A stretch of DNA of 64,000 nucleotides from JAIQFL01 sp035501495 (GTDB lineage Bacteria; Acidobacteriota; Terriglobia; Bryobacterales; Bryobacteraceae). The stretch lies in assembly GCA_035501495.1 (NCBI GenBank), contig DATJWB010000121.1, positions 1 to 64,000 of the forward strand. The letters run 5' to 3'. This document shows positions 52,984 through 60,964 of this stretch, piece by piece. The position numbers and the translations under genes were made by a program. Below the pieces are notes generated by a model, which saw only the letters and a program-made list of their open reading frames with translations, was not told where the DNA came from and searched no databases. Within the stretch, counting starts at the first letter, position 1, and the number at the start of each line of letters is the position of its first letter.

Positions 52984-55191
52984 TCAACGCCCTCGCATGT
53001 AGTGCCGCTGGTAATACCGGTATGCGTACGCGTAACGGGTGTCTCCATATTCCACGTCGTTGAGGACCACACCCAGCAGGTCGGTGGGACCAAGGCTCTC
53101 GACAGCCCGCTGCAAAAGCTCGCGCCGCGTCTGCCGCGCGCGGATCACCAGGATCACGCCATCGGCCAGGCCGGCCAGGAAGTGGCTGTCCGCGATCGGC
53201 ACGATCGGCGGGCTGTCCAGCACGATCCACTGGAATTCCTTGCGAAGCGTGTCGATGATCTCCCGCGTGCGTCTGCGCGACAGGATTGCAGCCGACTCGC
53301 CTCCCTGGTCGCCGCCAGTCATCACGTAGAGGTCCGCTACCTTGGAGATGTACGGAGAGAGATCGCCGCGGTCGGCATTCAAAGCATCGCTGAGCCCGGG
53401 GGATTCCGCGATACCCAGCCGGGTATGTACCTGCGGACGCCTCAAATCGCAGTCCATCAGCAGGACGCGGCCTTCCGCCGAAGACGCAAGCGCCATGCTG
53501 AGATTCAGGGCAGTCAGCGATTTGCCTTCCCCGCCCGCCGCGCTGGTCACGACCAGAACTCCGCCTTGTGTCTTCTCCTGCCATCGTTGAACCTTCAGCG
53601 AAAGGATGCTGTATTGCTGCGAGGCAATGGACTGGGGGTCGCTCAAGACCGTCAGGTGATGCGCGTGAAAACGCCGGCGCTCCTCCAGCGTGATTCCATT
53701 GCCCCTCCGGCGGGGTTCATCCAGCCCGATCGTGCCTCTGCTGTTGTTCCCGTTGCGCGATCTATAGATCCTGGGCAGGCTGCCGTTAATGCTCGGGATC
53801 GACGACAACACCGGTATCGTGGTGAACTGTTGGACCTCCTCGATTGTCTGAAACGTGCTGTCCATATGTTCCAGCAGCAGCACCAGGCCGAATCCAAGTC
53901 CCAGGCTCGCCAGGAAGGCCAGCAGGATCATGCGCTGGCGTTGCGGACTGTACGGCGCCGCGGGCACCTGAGCCGCTTCGATCACCTTAAATCCGTTCTG
54001 CTTGCTGGTCTTCTCCACCTTCTGGTCGAGCTTCTCCGCCTGCTGCTTGGCGAGCATGGCTTCGTATTGGGCACGAGTCAGCGACGCGTCTTTCATGCGC
54101 TCGGCCAGGGTAGTCTCCAGGCCGGGAGACGAGTTGATCCGTTTCTCGTAACCCGACATGCGCGAGGAAAGCGAGGCCCGCTCCTGCTGGTAGCTCTTGA
54201 TGCGCTGGTCGATGGAGGTCAGTTCCGCCTGCAGATCGTTGTACCTCATGTGGAACGCCGAGGGCTCCTGGCGGGTTCCCAGCGGCGTCCCCAGCGCCTC
54301 CAGGTCGTGAATCTCTTTGATGGTTTGTTGAATTTCCGGGTTCTCGGCGGTATACCGTGTCTGCAGTTGGCGCAATTTCAGCCGGAGGTCGTCGAGCCGC
54401 GCTTCATTGGCAGTCTTCTGCCGCGGCGCAGCTTCGAGCGCCCCCTGGCTCTCCATCGACAGCATTTCATTGACGATTGCGGCACGCTGCGCCTGAGCCT
54501 CGGCGATCTTGTCGGTCTTGATCTGTGCCTGTTCCTGCAGGTCTTCCAGCAGCTTGAGATTGGTATTGAGGCGATCGGGCAGCGCCTGCGCGACGCTGTC
54601 CTTGTAGTTCTTCAGGCTCTCTTCCTGTTGCTTGAGTTGGGTGCGCAGCCGCTCTACTTCCTGATCGAGAAGACTGTCTACCTGGGCCACGTGTTCGCCT
54701 CGAATGTCGGACGTCCGCTCTACGAACAATGCCGCCAGCCGGTTGGCCACCTGGGCCACCTGCTGCGGCTGATCGCCGTCGAATCCGACATAGAATGCCG
54801 TGGGGCTGTCAACCTGGATCTGGATCCGCTGCTTCGTGAGTTCGGTTGCCCGCTCCATGGCGTGCTGCCCAGCCGTATCGTACAGCTTGAACTCGCGGAC
54901 CACCGTCTCCAACACCGATGGGCTGAACAGCACCTCGCGGATGGTTCTCAAGTGTTCCTGGACGTTGAGGGCTACGGCTGCTTCGCTGCGGTTGCCCAGA
55001 TACGGGTCCGGTGCCGCGGTCTCCGAGGCAACCAATGCCTGTGCGCGATAGCGGACCGGCAGCCTGCCCGTATAGTAGGCCATGGCACCCGTAATCAAAA
55101 TCACCGGTACGAGCAGAAAGAAGATCCGGCGTTTGAGCGCCTTGAGAATCGCGTATGCTGAACGCTGGCCGGGCTCATGACGGGAATCCAT
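52984..55191 (-). CDS. Wzz chain-length determinant fused to BY-type tyrosine kinase (Wzc-like)
   Basis: 735 residues. Wzz domain with TM1 (IFFLLVPVILITGAMAYYTG) and TM2 (MILLAFLASLGLGFGLVLLL), separated by about 400 residues of coiled-coil-rich periplasmic sequence (VERLRTQLKQQEESLKNYKD). The cytoplasmic kinase domain has Walker A SAAGGEGKSLTALNL, Walker A' VLLMDCDLRRP and Walker B QWIVLDSPPI. The C-terminus is a tyrosine cluster (YGDTRYAYAYRYYQRHY), the autophosphorylation tail of BY-kinases. It controls polymer length and export with the Wza-like protein. AGGAGG precedes the ATG. Confidence 0.94.
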   Translation of the reverse strand: MDSRHEPGQRSAYAILKALKRRIFFLLVPVILITGAMAYYTGRLPVRYRAQALVASETAAPDPYLGNRSEAAVALNVQEHLRTIREVLFSPSVLETVVREFKLYDTAGQHAMERATELTKQRIQIQVDSPTAFYVGFDGDQPQQVAQVANRLAALFVERTSDIRGEHVAQVDSLLDQEVERLRTQLKQQEESLKNYKDSVAQALPDRLNTNLKLLEDLQEQAQIKTDKIAEAQAQRAAIVNEMLSMESQGALEAAPRQKTANEARLDDLRLKLRQLQTRYTAENPEIQQTIKEIHDLEALGTPLGTRQEPSAFHMRYNDLQAELTSIDQRIKSYQQERASLSSRMSGYEKRINSSPGLETTLAERMKDASLTRAQYEAMLAKQQAEKLDQKVEKTSKQNGFKVIEAAQVPAAPYSPQRQRMILLAFLASLGLGFGLVLLLEHMDSTFQTIEEVQQFTTIPVLSSIPSINGSLPRIYRSRNGNNSRGTIGLDEPRRRGNGITLEERRRFHAHHLTVLSDPQSIASQQYSILSLKVQRWQEKTQGGVLVVTSAAGGEGKSLTALNLSMALASSAEGRVLLMDCDLRRPQVHTRLGIAESPGLSDALNADRGDLSPYISKVADLYVMTGGDQGGESAAILSRRRTREIIDTLRKEFQWIVLDSPPIVPIADSHFLAGLADGVILVIRARQTRRELLQRAVESLGPTDLLGVVLNDVEYGDTRYAYAYRYYQRHYMRGR

Positions 55192-55194
55192 GCT

Positions 55195-56481
55195 CTATCG
55201 ATCCTCCTGGGGATGTGAATCGCCTGCCGGCGGCTGGTCCGAGTTGGGCGGCAGCGGCTTGTGACGGTGCGGATCGTCGGCCAGTTCCGGCGCGCGCGAC
55301 AAGGTGTACTCTACGCCCGCGAAATAGCGCCTCCGGGACATCGGAAAGGGCGTGAACTCGCTGAAGTTCTGACCGTAGAATTCCGTCCGCGTGAACAGCG
55401 TCACCCGGTCATTCAGCTTGTAGTCCAGGCGAAGCTGCAACATGATGCTCTTGATACCGCGATTATCGGTAGTGGTTCCGTTCAGCGCCCGCTGCGCGTT
55501 GCCTTCCACGCCGACCCGCCGGGTGATCTTGCCCCAGGCTCGCAACGCCACAACCTGGTAAATGGAATTTGGCGCAAACCCCACGCCAATAGGCACGGGG
55601 CTGACGGGAATCGGCGTGGGGGTCAAGCCGGAAAAGAACGCCAGGTACCGTTGATAGCCCGCCGAAAGCCAGACGTCACCCACCTTCTTGTCCACCGCGG
55701 CGGCGCCGGTGAATGACGACTGCACCGAGCGTGTCACACCTCCGGTGGCCCGAAGCGTCAACCCCGGGTTCACCGTGTAGACATACCCGAGGTTGACATT
55801 ATGCGCACCGGTGTTGATCTGTCCAAATCCGCTCTCCAGCGGGTGGACGTACAGGTACGAGTAGCTTCCGGAAAGCGCGTGGTGGCTGTTGATGGTGCGG
55901 TCTACGGTAAATGTCTCGGCGAATCCCACGCGATTCAGGCGGGCCTGCACATAGGCCGGCAGATCCATCGATGTGTAGGCACTGTCGATCCGGGCGCTGA
56001 GGACCGTCTTGTGATCAAGCCGGTAAGCCAGCCGCGTGTAAAAGTCGTTCTCCTGGTAACGGCCCGCCGGCAGCAGCAGAAGGCTGTTGTTCAGTTTGCG
56101 GGTCGGATCATTCGTGAAGAGAAAGGAATCGGCCCCATCCACGCTGAGACGGCTGGTGATCTGATGGCGGAAGTGGAGATTGGCGTTGTGATTCCAGGCG
56201 TCCAGGTTGGTATAGTGCGAAAAGATTTCGAATTCCGCCTGGTAGTCCACCGAAAAGAGCGTCCGGTGTGTGCTGGTGAACCACGCTAATGTCGGAGTCG
56301 TAAGGAACGACACATTGTCGTCGAGGGTTCGCGAAGATGTCAGGAAATGGTCGTCGTAACCTGAACTGAGCCCCAGCGGCGAGGTCAGAAAGAACCCATT
56401 GGGCCTTTCCTGCGCGGATCCCGCCAACACGAAAACCAGCGGCAATCCAATGCCGGATAACAGTCTTGACCGGTTTCTCAT
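55195..56481 (-). CDS. Outer-membrane beta-barrel protein of the EPS operon
   Basis: About 428 residues (ATG at 56481; a GTG at 56490 is possible). A signal peptide (LLSGIGLPLVFVLAGSAQ) is followed by alternating amphipathic strands throughout (LSVDGADSFLFTND, FYTRLAYRLDHKTVLSARID, HALSGSYSYLYVHPL, QLRLDYKLNDRVTLFTRTEF). A proline-rich C-terminal tail ends it. It resembles the beta-barrel partners found next to Wza-type proteins in exosortase and xanthan-like clusters. A role in passage of polymer through the outer membrane is likely. It lies between the Wza-like gene and the kinase gene. Confidence 0.75.
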   Translation of the reverse strand: MRNRSRLLSGIGLPLVFVLAGSAQERPNGFFLTSPLGLSSGYDDHFLTSSRTLDDNVSFLTTPTLAWFTSTHRTLFSVDYQAEFEIFSHYTNLDAWNHNANLHFRHQITSRLSVDGADSFLFTNDPTRKLNNSLLLLPAGRYQENDFYTRLAYRLDHKTVLSARIDSAYTSMDLPAYVQARLNRVGFAETFTVDRTINSHHALSGSYSYLYVHPLESGFGQINTGAHNVNLGYVYTVNPGLTLRATGGVTRSVQSSFTGAAAVDKKVGDVWLSAGYQRYLAFFSGLTPTPIPVSPVPIGVGFAPNSIYQVVALRAWGKITRRVGVEGNAQRALNGTTTDNRGIKSIMLQLRLDYKLNDRVTLFTRTEFYGQNFSEFTPFPMSRRRYFAGVEYTLSRAPELADDPHRHKPLPPNSDQPPAGDSHPQEDR

Positions 56482-56559
56482 AAATCTCACACTTTTGGCT
56501 TGCGCCTCCGGGCGGCCTGTCTACGTTGGTGTATTTGCTGTTCGAAACGGATGCCTGTC

Positions 56560-57153
56560 CTAATCCACGTAGACCGTGTCCAGCGCCTGAAGACAGAGGG
56601 GCGCCCCGGACTCGTCCGCGACCAGGCGCTTGATATCGACCTTGATCCGTTGCGGACCGGAAGGTGTGGTTCGGATAACCACTACCCGGTTAGGCCTTGC
56701 CAGGTCGGTAAACCCGCCGGCCATGGCAATCGCATCGAGCACGGTCACCCGGTTCTTGATTTTGTATACGTCGGGCCTGCGCACTTCCCCCAACACCGAG
56801 ATCTTGAGGCTGTTGACCTGCTTGACCATCACGTTCACCACCGGCTGGACGATGTATTTGCTCAATCTCGCGGTGATTTCCTGCCCCAGTTCTGCTCCCG
56901 TTTTACCGCTCGCATCGAGATCGGCGACCAGAGGCAGGGAAATGCGGCCGTCCGGGCGGACAGTAACGGTCGTGGACAACTCCGGCTCTTTCCACACAAA
57001 CACCTCAATGACGTCCTCCGGGCCCAAACGGTATTCCGCTTCTTTCGATCCGCCTGGCGTCTTAACGGTATCTGCCGCCATTGCTGTTGCCACGCTGGTT
57101 GTCAGTAACACAGTCAAGATCGCGGCAAGCTGCCAGTTTGTCTTTCCTGTCAT
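56560..57153 (-). CDS. Wza/GumB-type polysaccharide export protein
   Basis: 197 residues from the ATG at 57153, with GGAGG six bases upstream. A signal peptide (LAAILTVLLTTSVATAMA) is followed by the Poly_export domain (EAEYRLGPEDVIEVFVWKEP, VRPDGRISLPLVADLDASGK) and one SLBB-type domain (VLGEVRRPDVYKIKNRVTVL). It is shorter than Wza (about 380 residues) and lacks the outer-membrane helix region, so it probably relies on the adjacent barrel protein. It is the first gene of the EPS operon, with a perfect palindrome about 86 bases upstream. Confidence 0.9.
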   Translation of the reverse strand: MTGKTNWQLAAILTVLLTTSVATAMAADTVKTPGGSKEAEYRLGPEDVIEVFVWKEPELSTTVTVRPDGRISLPLVADLDASGKTGAELGQEITARLSKYIVQPVVNVMVKQVNSLKISVLGEVRRPDVYKIKNRVTVLDAIAMAGGFTDLARPNRVVVIRTTPSGPQRIKVDIKRLVADESGAPLCLQALDTVYVD

Positions 57154-57238
57154 GTGAACCTCCGTACCGGGCAATATCCGTGTCTCGTCAGGGAAACGGG
57201 TTCCGAAGCTCAGATTAACGGTCGGAGCGGGGCGTTGT

Positions 57239-57256
57239 CTGGTCAAAAGTGACCAG
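57239..57256. promoter_or_regulatory. Perfect palindrome upstream of the EPS operon
   Basis: CTGGTCAAAAGTGACCAG: 7-bp arms with a 4-base centre, 86 bases before the Wza-type start and inside the only sizable gap (193 bases) upstream of the operon. It has the shape of an operator for a dimeric regulator. No clear -10 box was found at the right distance on the minus strand. Confidence 0.5.
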
Positions 57257-57346
57257 GAATGCGGAAGCCGGAATCGTCTCCGCCGCGAACTCCATGGAGC
57301 CGCAAGAAACCGCTCAGTCTCAGCCTCAGCCTCAGTGCTAAGTCAG

Positions 57347-59008
57347 TTACTTCAGCGGGACAGGCCATCGCAACGATCGTCTGTCCCCCCAGGAGGCGTT
57401 GAGAAGCCCCTGCGTACAGGCGCGTACGGGGTATAACAGGGCGTTCCACTCGAGGGCCGCCAGATCCTTCATCGACAGCGGAGCCAGGAAGAGACCGAAG
57501 CTGGCGATCCCTCGCGTCACAAATTCCCGCGCGATTACATGGTCAATACGCACATCGGGCCCCGCAACGTCGAGCAGAACCCCATCCAGCGTGAACAGAA
57601 CCTTCCGGAACAGGAAGAGCGCGGGCGGGAAGTGGACTCCGTCCAGCGCAATCCTGTCCAGAAGGCGCATCGCGTCCAATGTGCCTGGCGAACGATCGGG
57701 AGGATGGCTGTTGAAGAATTGCTCCACGGCCTGGTCGATCAACTGTTCGCGCTCACGTCGCGGCCACCGGTCCGATGCGCTCAGAGCGCAAATAGCCTCG
57801 CGTACGCCACTGCGGTTCCGCAGGCTCATCATCAGGACCAACATCAACACCTGGCGCCTTACCTCGACCGTCAACCGGTCGGCCAGTGCCCAATCGATTA
57901 CCACCAGTTCACGATTGGGCTCGTCGTAGAGCAGGTTCCCGGCATGCGGGTCCGCATGAAAGACTGCCGGGTCCCGCCGCGAGAAAAGCGGCACCGCCAC
58001 CAGCGCCTCGATCAACTGCGCGGCAATCCCCTGCCGCCGAACCGGTGACCGCGGAAATGCCTCGGTGACCTTTACACCTTTCTCTTCCGTCATGGCGGTG
58101 ACTTGCGAAGTACAGAGCGGCGCGATCAGCCTGGGCACCCGAATGCCGATGCTGGAGCGAAAGATGCCGCGTGCCTCCACCAGCGTGCGCTGCTCCAGGG
58201 GAAAGTCCAGCTCATGCTCCAGCAGCAGGCGCACCTCCAGCAGCATTTCTTTGAGATCGCGCACCGCGAATCCGTAAGCTCGATCACGGTCGGCAAGGAA
58301 GTCGGCAAGCTGCTGAAGCAGCGTCATGTCTTCCGCAAAGTAGCCGGCCACGTACGGCTTCAGAACCTTGAAAACCCCAGCGCCGCGCTCCTGGCCGGGA
58401 TTCGCCCAGGTGAATCGCAGAATCGCGCTGGCACTGCCTTCCTTGAAAATCTCGCAAGCCATCTCCACCGCGTAGGTCCGCAGCAGCCGGTCGCCCAGTT
58501 CCCCCGCAATCAGGTCGGTCATTTCCCCGGGCTGCACGTCGGCCATCCCGTTCTCCAACTCCGATAGGGCTGTCCTCAGCGCAGGCGACAGGCGTCGGTT
58601 CCGTGCCAATACCTGTCCCAGCTTCTGTAACCCGGGCATCTTGGAAATCAGGTGCAGAAGCCGCGATTCGGGCGGCGTGCCGGCAGGCAGTTCGACCTGC
58701 TCGACCAGTTTGGAAGCCAGGCGATGCTCCGACAGCCGTGAAAAGACGAACTGGAATGCGTCCTGAACCAGCGGGCGCAGATCCCGGTTCTTCTCGGGTA
58801 CCAGGCTTTCGACCGGGACCAGTTGCGTGATCCATTCGCCGATCCGTTCCCGCCAGGCAGCCCCGCATCTCCGCAAGGCGCTCTCCAGCACCGCGGCTCG
58901 TTCGCCCGTGGAAGCGCTGCCGGTGAACGCGACGGCAACGGCGCGGAGATCATCCGCCGGCATGCCTGACAGCAACGACGCTACTTTGGAAGGATCGAAC
59001 CCCATCAT
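57347..59008 (-). CDS. UbiB/AarF (ABC1/ADCK) family atypical kinase
   Basis: 553 residues. The N-terminal KxGQ motif is in LQKLGQVLARNRRLSP. The P-loop-like alanine-rich segment is GSASAILRF, the catalytic loop is FHADPHAGNLLY and the metal-binding loop is VVIDWALADRLT, where canonical DFG reads DWA. UbiB proteins support ubiquinone or other isoprenoid-lipid metabolism; some act as ATPases. About 130 N-terminal residues have no family match that I recognise. The start (MM, 59008) lies two bases after the phaR stop, which suggests coupling to PHA regulation rather than to quinone genes. Confidence 0.85.
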   Translation of the reverse strand: MMGFDPSKVASLLSGMPADDLRAVAVAFTGSASTGERAAVLESALRRCGAAWRERIGEWITQLVPVESLVPEKNRDLRPLVQDAFQFVFSRLSEHRLASKLVEQVELPAGTPPESRLLHLISKMPGLQKLGQVLARNRRLSPALRTALSELENGMADVQPGEMTDLIAGELGDRLLRTYAVEMACEIFKEGSASAILRFTWANPGQERGAGVFKVLKPYVAGYFAEDMTLLQQLADFLADRDRAYGFAVRDLKEMLLEVRLLLEHELDFPLEQRTLVEARGIFRSSIGIRVPRLIAPLCTSQVTAMTEEKGVKVTEAFPRSPVRRQGIAAQLIEALVAVPLFSRRDPAVFHADPHAGNLLYDEPNRELVVIDWALADRLTVEVRRQVLMLVLMMSLRNRSGVREAICALSASDRWPRREREQLIDQAVEQFFNSHPPDRSPGTLDAMRLLDRIALDGVHFPPALFLFRKVLFTLDGVLLDVAGPDVRIDHVIAREFVTRGIASFGLFLAPLSMKDLAALEWNALLYPVRACTQGLLNASWGDRRSLRWPVPLK

Positions 59009-59009
59009 T

Positions 59010-59537
59010 TCATCGGCGCCCTCCTTTCGGTTTGCGCTTGCCTGGCGGGGGACGCTTTTCCAGCCTCGCTTCCAACTCGGCCACCCGGCGGCGGAGCTGT
59101 TCCACTTCGCTATCCGAGGCCGCCGCGGCCGAAGCAGGCGTCAGAAAATTCTTCACCAGGTTCAACGGGCTCAGGGCAGCCGACCGCACGTCGCTCAACC
59201 GGCTCTCCACCGATTCCTGGACTTTTCCGTAAGCGTCAAAGGCCGCCTTGAGATACCACATGAGAAAATCCTTCCCCACGTGGTCGGAAGCCACAATCAG
59301 TTGCCGGAGCAACTCCAGAGGAAGTCCGGTAGGTTGGCCCTTGGCATCTTCCACGATGACCTGCGTCAACACGACACGGGTCAGGTCCTCCCCGGTCCGG
59401 GCATCCACCACCTGGACTTCCGTGCCCTGCCGGATCATCGCCGCAACATCCTCCAGGTTGATATAGCGCCCGGCGGAAGTGTCGTAGAGTCTGCGGTTTG
59501 GGTACTTCTTGATGACCGCGTATGGGGGAATCGCCAT
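59010..59537 (-). CDS. phaR: PhaR-type polyhydroxyalkanoate regulator
   Basis: 175 residues. The N-terminal DNA-binding domain IKKYPNRRLYDTSAGRYINL (about 9-28), then VVDARTGEDLTRVVLTQVIV, is the PHB accumulation regulatory domain. An amphipathic middle follows (LRQLIVASDHVGKDFLMWYL). The C-terminus has a coiled coil (VEQLRRRVAELEARLEKR) and a basic tail. PhaR represses phasin and PHA genes, and is released when it binds PHA granules. It is transcribed away from the phasin-like gene, and a CTGC-N3-GCAG site lies between them. The UbiB-like gene follows directly. Confidence 0.92.
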   Translation of the reverse strand: MAIPPYAVIKKYPNRRLYDTSAGRYINLEDVAAMIRQGTEVQVVDARTGEDLTRVVLTQVIVEDAKGQPTGLPLELLRQLIVASDHVGKDFLMWYLKAAFDAYGKVQESVESRLSDVRSAALSPLNLVKNFLTPASAAAASDSEVEQLRRRVAELEARLEKRPPPGKRKPKGGRR

Positions 59538-59538
59538 G

Positions 59539-59553
59539 GCAGCTCCTTGCTGC
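59539..59553 (-). promoter_or_regulatory. Inverted repeat enclosing the phaR ribosome-binding site
   Basis: GCAGC (59539-59543), TCCTT, GCTGC (59549-59553). On the phaR mRNA this gives GCAGC AAGGA GCTGC, placing the Shine-Dalgarno core in a 5-base loop just before the ATG. It could damp translation or serve as a second, rearranged PhaR half-site pair. Confidence 0.4.
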
Positions 59554-59578
59554 GTTGCGAAAATCTTTCCCTCTTATC

Positions 59579-59607
59579 TTGACACAAAACCCCGCCAGCT
59601 TTATATT
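59579..59607 (+). promoter_or_regulatory. Predicted sigma70-type promoter of the phasin-like gene
   Basis: Consensus TTGACA at 59579-59584, a 17-base spacer and TATATT at 59602-59607. The transcription start would fall near 59614. This is the best promoter match in the window. Confidence 0.65.
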
Positions 59608-59616
59608 GTTTATAGA

Positions 59617-59631
59617 TGCTGCAATGCAGCA
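59617..59631. promoter_or_regulatory. Putative PhaR operator
   Basis: TGCTGCAATGCAGCA is a perfect inverted repeat (6-bp arms, 3-base centre) containing CTGC-N3-GCAG, the site type reported for alphaproteobacterial PhaR. It lies directly after the predicted transcription start and two bases before the AAAGGAG ribosome-binding site, a natural roadblock position. phaR is the divergent gene. Confidence 0.65.
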
Positions 59632-59646
59632 AAAAGGAGTCGAGAC

Positions 59647-60609
59647 ATGCCAGCCAGAACGAAATCCGAGCACACCGAAGGGCGTGCCCGGGAGTTGTCC
59701 CCGGTATCCATACTATCGGATTGGGTGCGGCAGGGGACCGAGAGTTTCTTCGCTACGCAGCGGATCCTTTTGGATCTCGTGATGCGCCAGAACGCCAACA
59801 CTATGCAAGCCGTTCGCGAACAGTTCGCGAACGTTCGCGCCGCTCCGGGTGAGATCCTGCCCGAGATGGCTGGCGAAGGGATTTCCAACTTCATTGCCGC
59901 GCAGCGGGTCCTGCTGCACCTGTGGCAGAGACAGAACGAGATTGTCATGACCGGGGTGAAAGAGCGAAGAGGTGGCTTCCCGCCGGTTGCCGCCGTCACC
60001 GATCTCATCAGCCGCGGTCTGGATAACTTCATCGACATGCAGCAGCACTTCCTGACCATTGCCGCCCGCCAGGCCGACGAGTGGATCGATGCCGCCAAGG
60101 AAGGCAAGCCCTTCGACGGCAAAGGCATGGCCGAGATGGCGCGGGACGCGATGGACACCTTCGTCCGCAGCCAGAAGAAATTCCTGGACGTGCTGGCCGA
60201 ACAGACCGCTGTGGCCACCGGTGAGCCGGGCGGCGAGGCGAAGAAGCCGGCGAAGAAGACCGAACTCACCGAACTCGCGCGCCAGGGAGCCGAAGCCTTC
60301 ATCGATGCGCAGAAGAAACTGCTGGATGTCGCTTCGCAACAGATGGCCATTGAGTTCAAGGCTGCCGGGAAGGCTTTCGAAGTGATCAATCCGTGGCAAT
60401 CGGAAGTGCTGACGGATCTGACCCGCCAGAGTGTAGACGCTTTCGTGACTGCGCAGAAGGCCCTGTTGGACGTGGTCCGGCCCGGACAACACGCCCACGA
60501 AGCCCGCGTGCCGCACGCGAAAGAGACGGCGCACAAACCGGCCGCCGGCGCCCGGAAGGCTGGTCAAAAGCGGACCGAGCTGGCCCATGCAGAGCCCGTT
60601 ACGGCTTGA
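59647..60609 (+). CDS. Phasin-like protein with six copies of one amphipathic motif
   Basis: 320 residues from the ATG at 59647 with AAAGGAG upstream; soluble and mostly helical. Six related segments of about 26 residues occur at roughly 23-48, 72-97, 118-143, 161-187, 208-233 and 256-280. Examples: LTELARQGAEAFIDAQKKLL, DLTRQSVDAFVTAQKALL, EGISNFIAAQRVLLHLWQ. The shared pattern is a glycine/alanine, F-x-x-x-Q-K/R, LLDV, Q. The C-terminal 40 residues are Ala/Lys/His-rich. Phasins are amphipathic proteins that coat PHA granules, and the phaR neighbour with its operator supports that role. It does not look like a classical Phasin_2 domain, so the call is partly contextual. Confidence 0.65.
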   Translation: MPARTKSEHTEGRARELSPVSILSDWVRQGTESFFATQRILLDLVMRQNANTMQAVREQFANVRAAPGEILPEMAGEGISNFIAAQRVLLHLWQRQNEIVMTGVKERRGGFPPVAAVTDLISRGLDNFIDMQQHFLTIAARQADEWIDAAKEGKPFDGKGMAEMARDAMDTFVRSQKKFLDVLAEQTAVATGEPGGEAKKPAKKTELTELARQGAEAFIDAQKKLLDVASQQMAIEFKAAGKAFEVINPWQSEVLTDLTRQSVDAFVTAQKALLDVVRPGQHAHEARVPHAKETAHKPAAGARKAGQKRTELAHAEPVTA

Positions 60610-60964
60610 TCGGGCTTGATTTCCCCCCGTTTTTCAGAGTTAGAGATTCCATACCCCGTAACGAGATGCCTCGAAATGGCCTTGGCGCCGGGGGCGAAGT
60701 TACTTCTTTGTCCCCGGTCATATGGTGCCGCATTTCGTAGATGCTGAAGCCGGGCCAGGAAAGGCGGGAGGCCGTGCAGCCGGGTTCGTTCCGGCCCAAC
60801 GGTCCTCCTCCATCGCCCGCGCGGCCGCCAACTGCGGGTGACGCACGGGAATGATGCGGCTTCAGGCGCCGGGTAGGGCGGCCGTTCGGTCCGCCCACCC
60901 GGATTCGTTTCCGCCGCCTTGCCCTTCCCAATTCGGGTGCCGGTCTCAAAGTGGTAAACTTCGA
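60610..60964. other. 355-base non-coding region with a strong inverted repeat
   Basis: No gene supported. A weak hairpin (AGCCCG / CGGGCT, 60593-60616) overlaps the phasin-like stop and could terminate it. A second, larger inverted repeat lies at 60871-60900 (GGGTAGGGCGG / CCGCCCACCC, one bulged A) without a T-run. Confidence 0.45.

Noticed and set aside
57313..57336. Four tandem CTCAG(C/T) hexamers after the UbiB-like gene
   Set aside because: Short and imperfect; it explains a low-complexity leucine/arginine open frame there, and no function is suggested.
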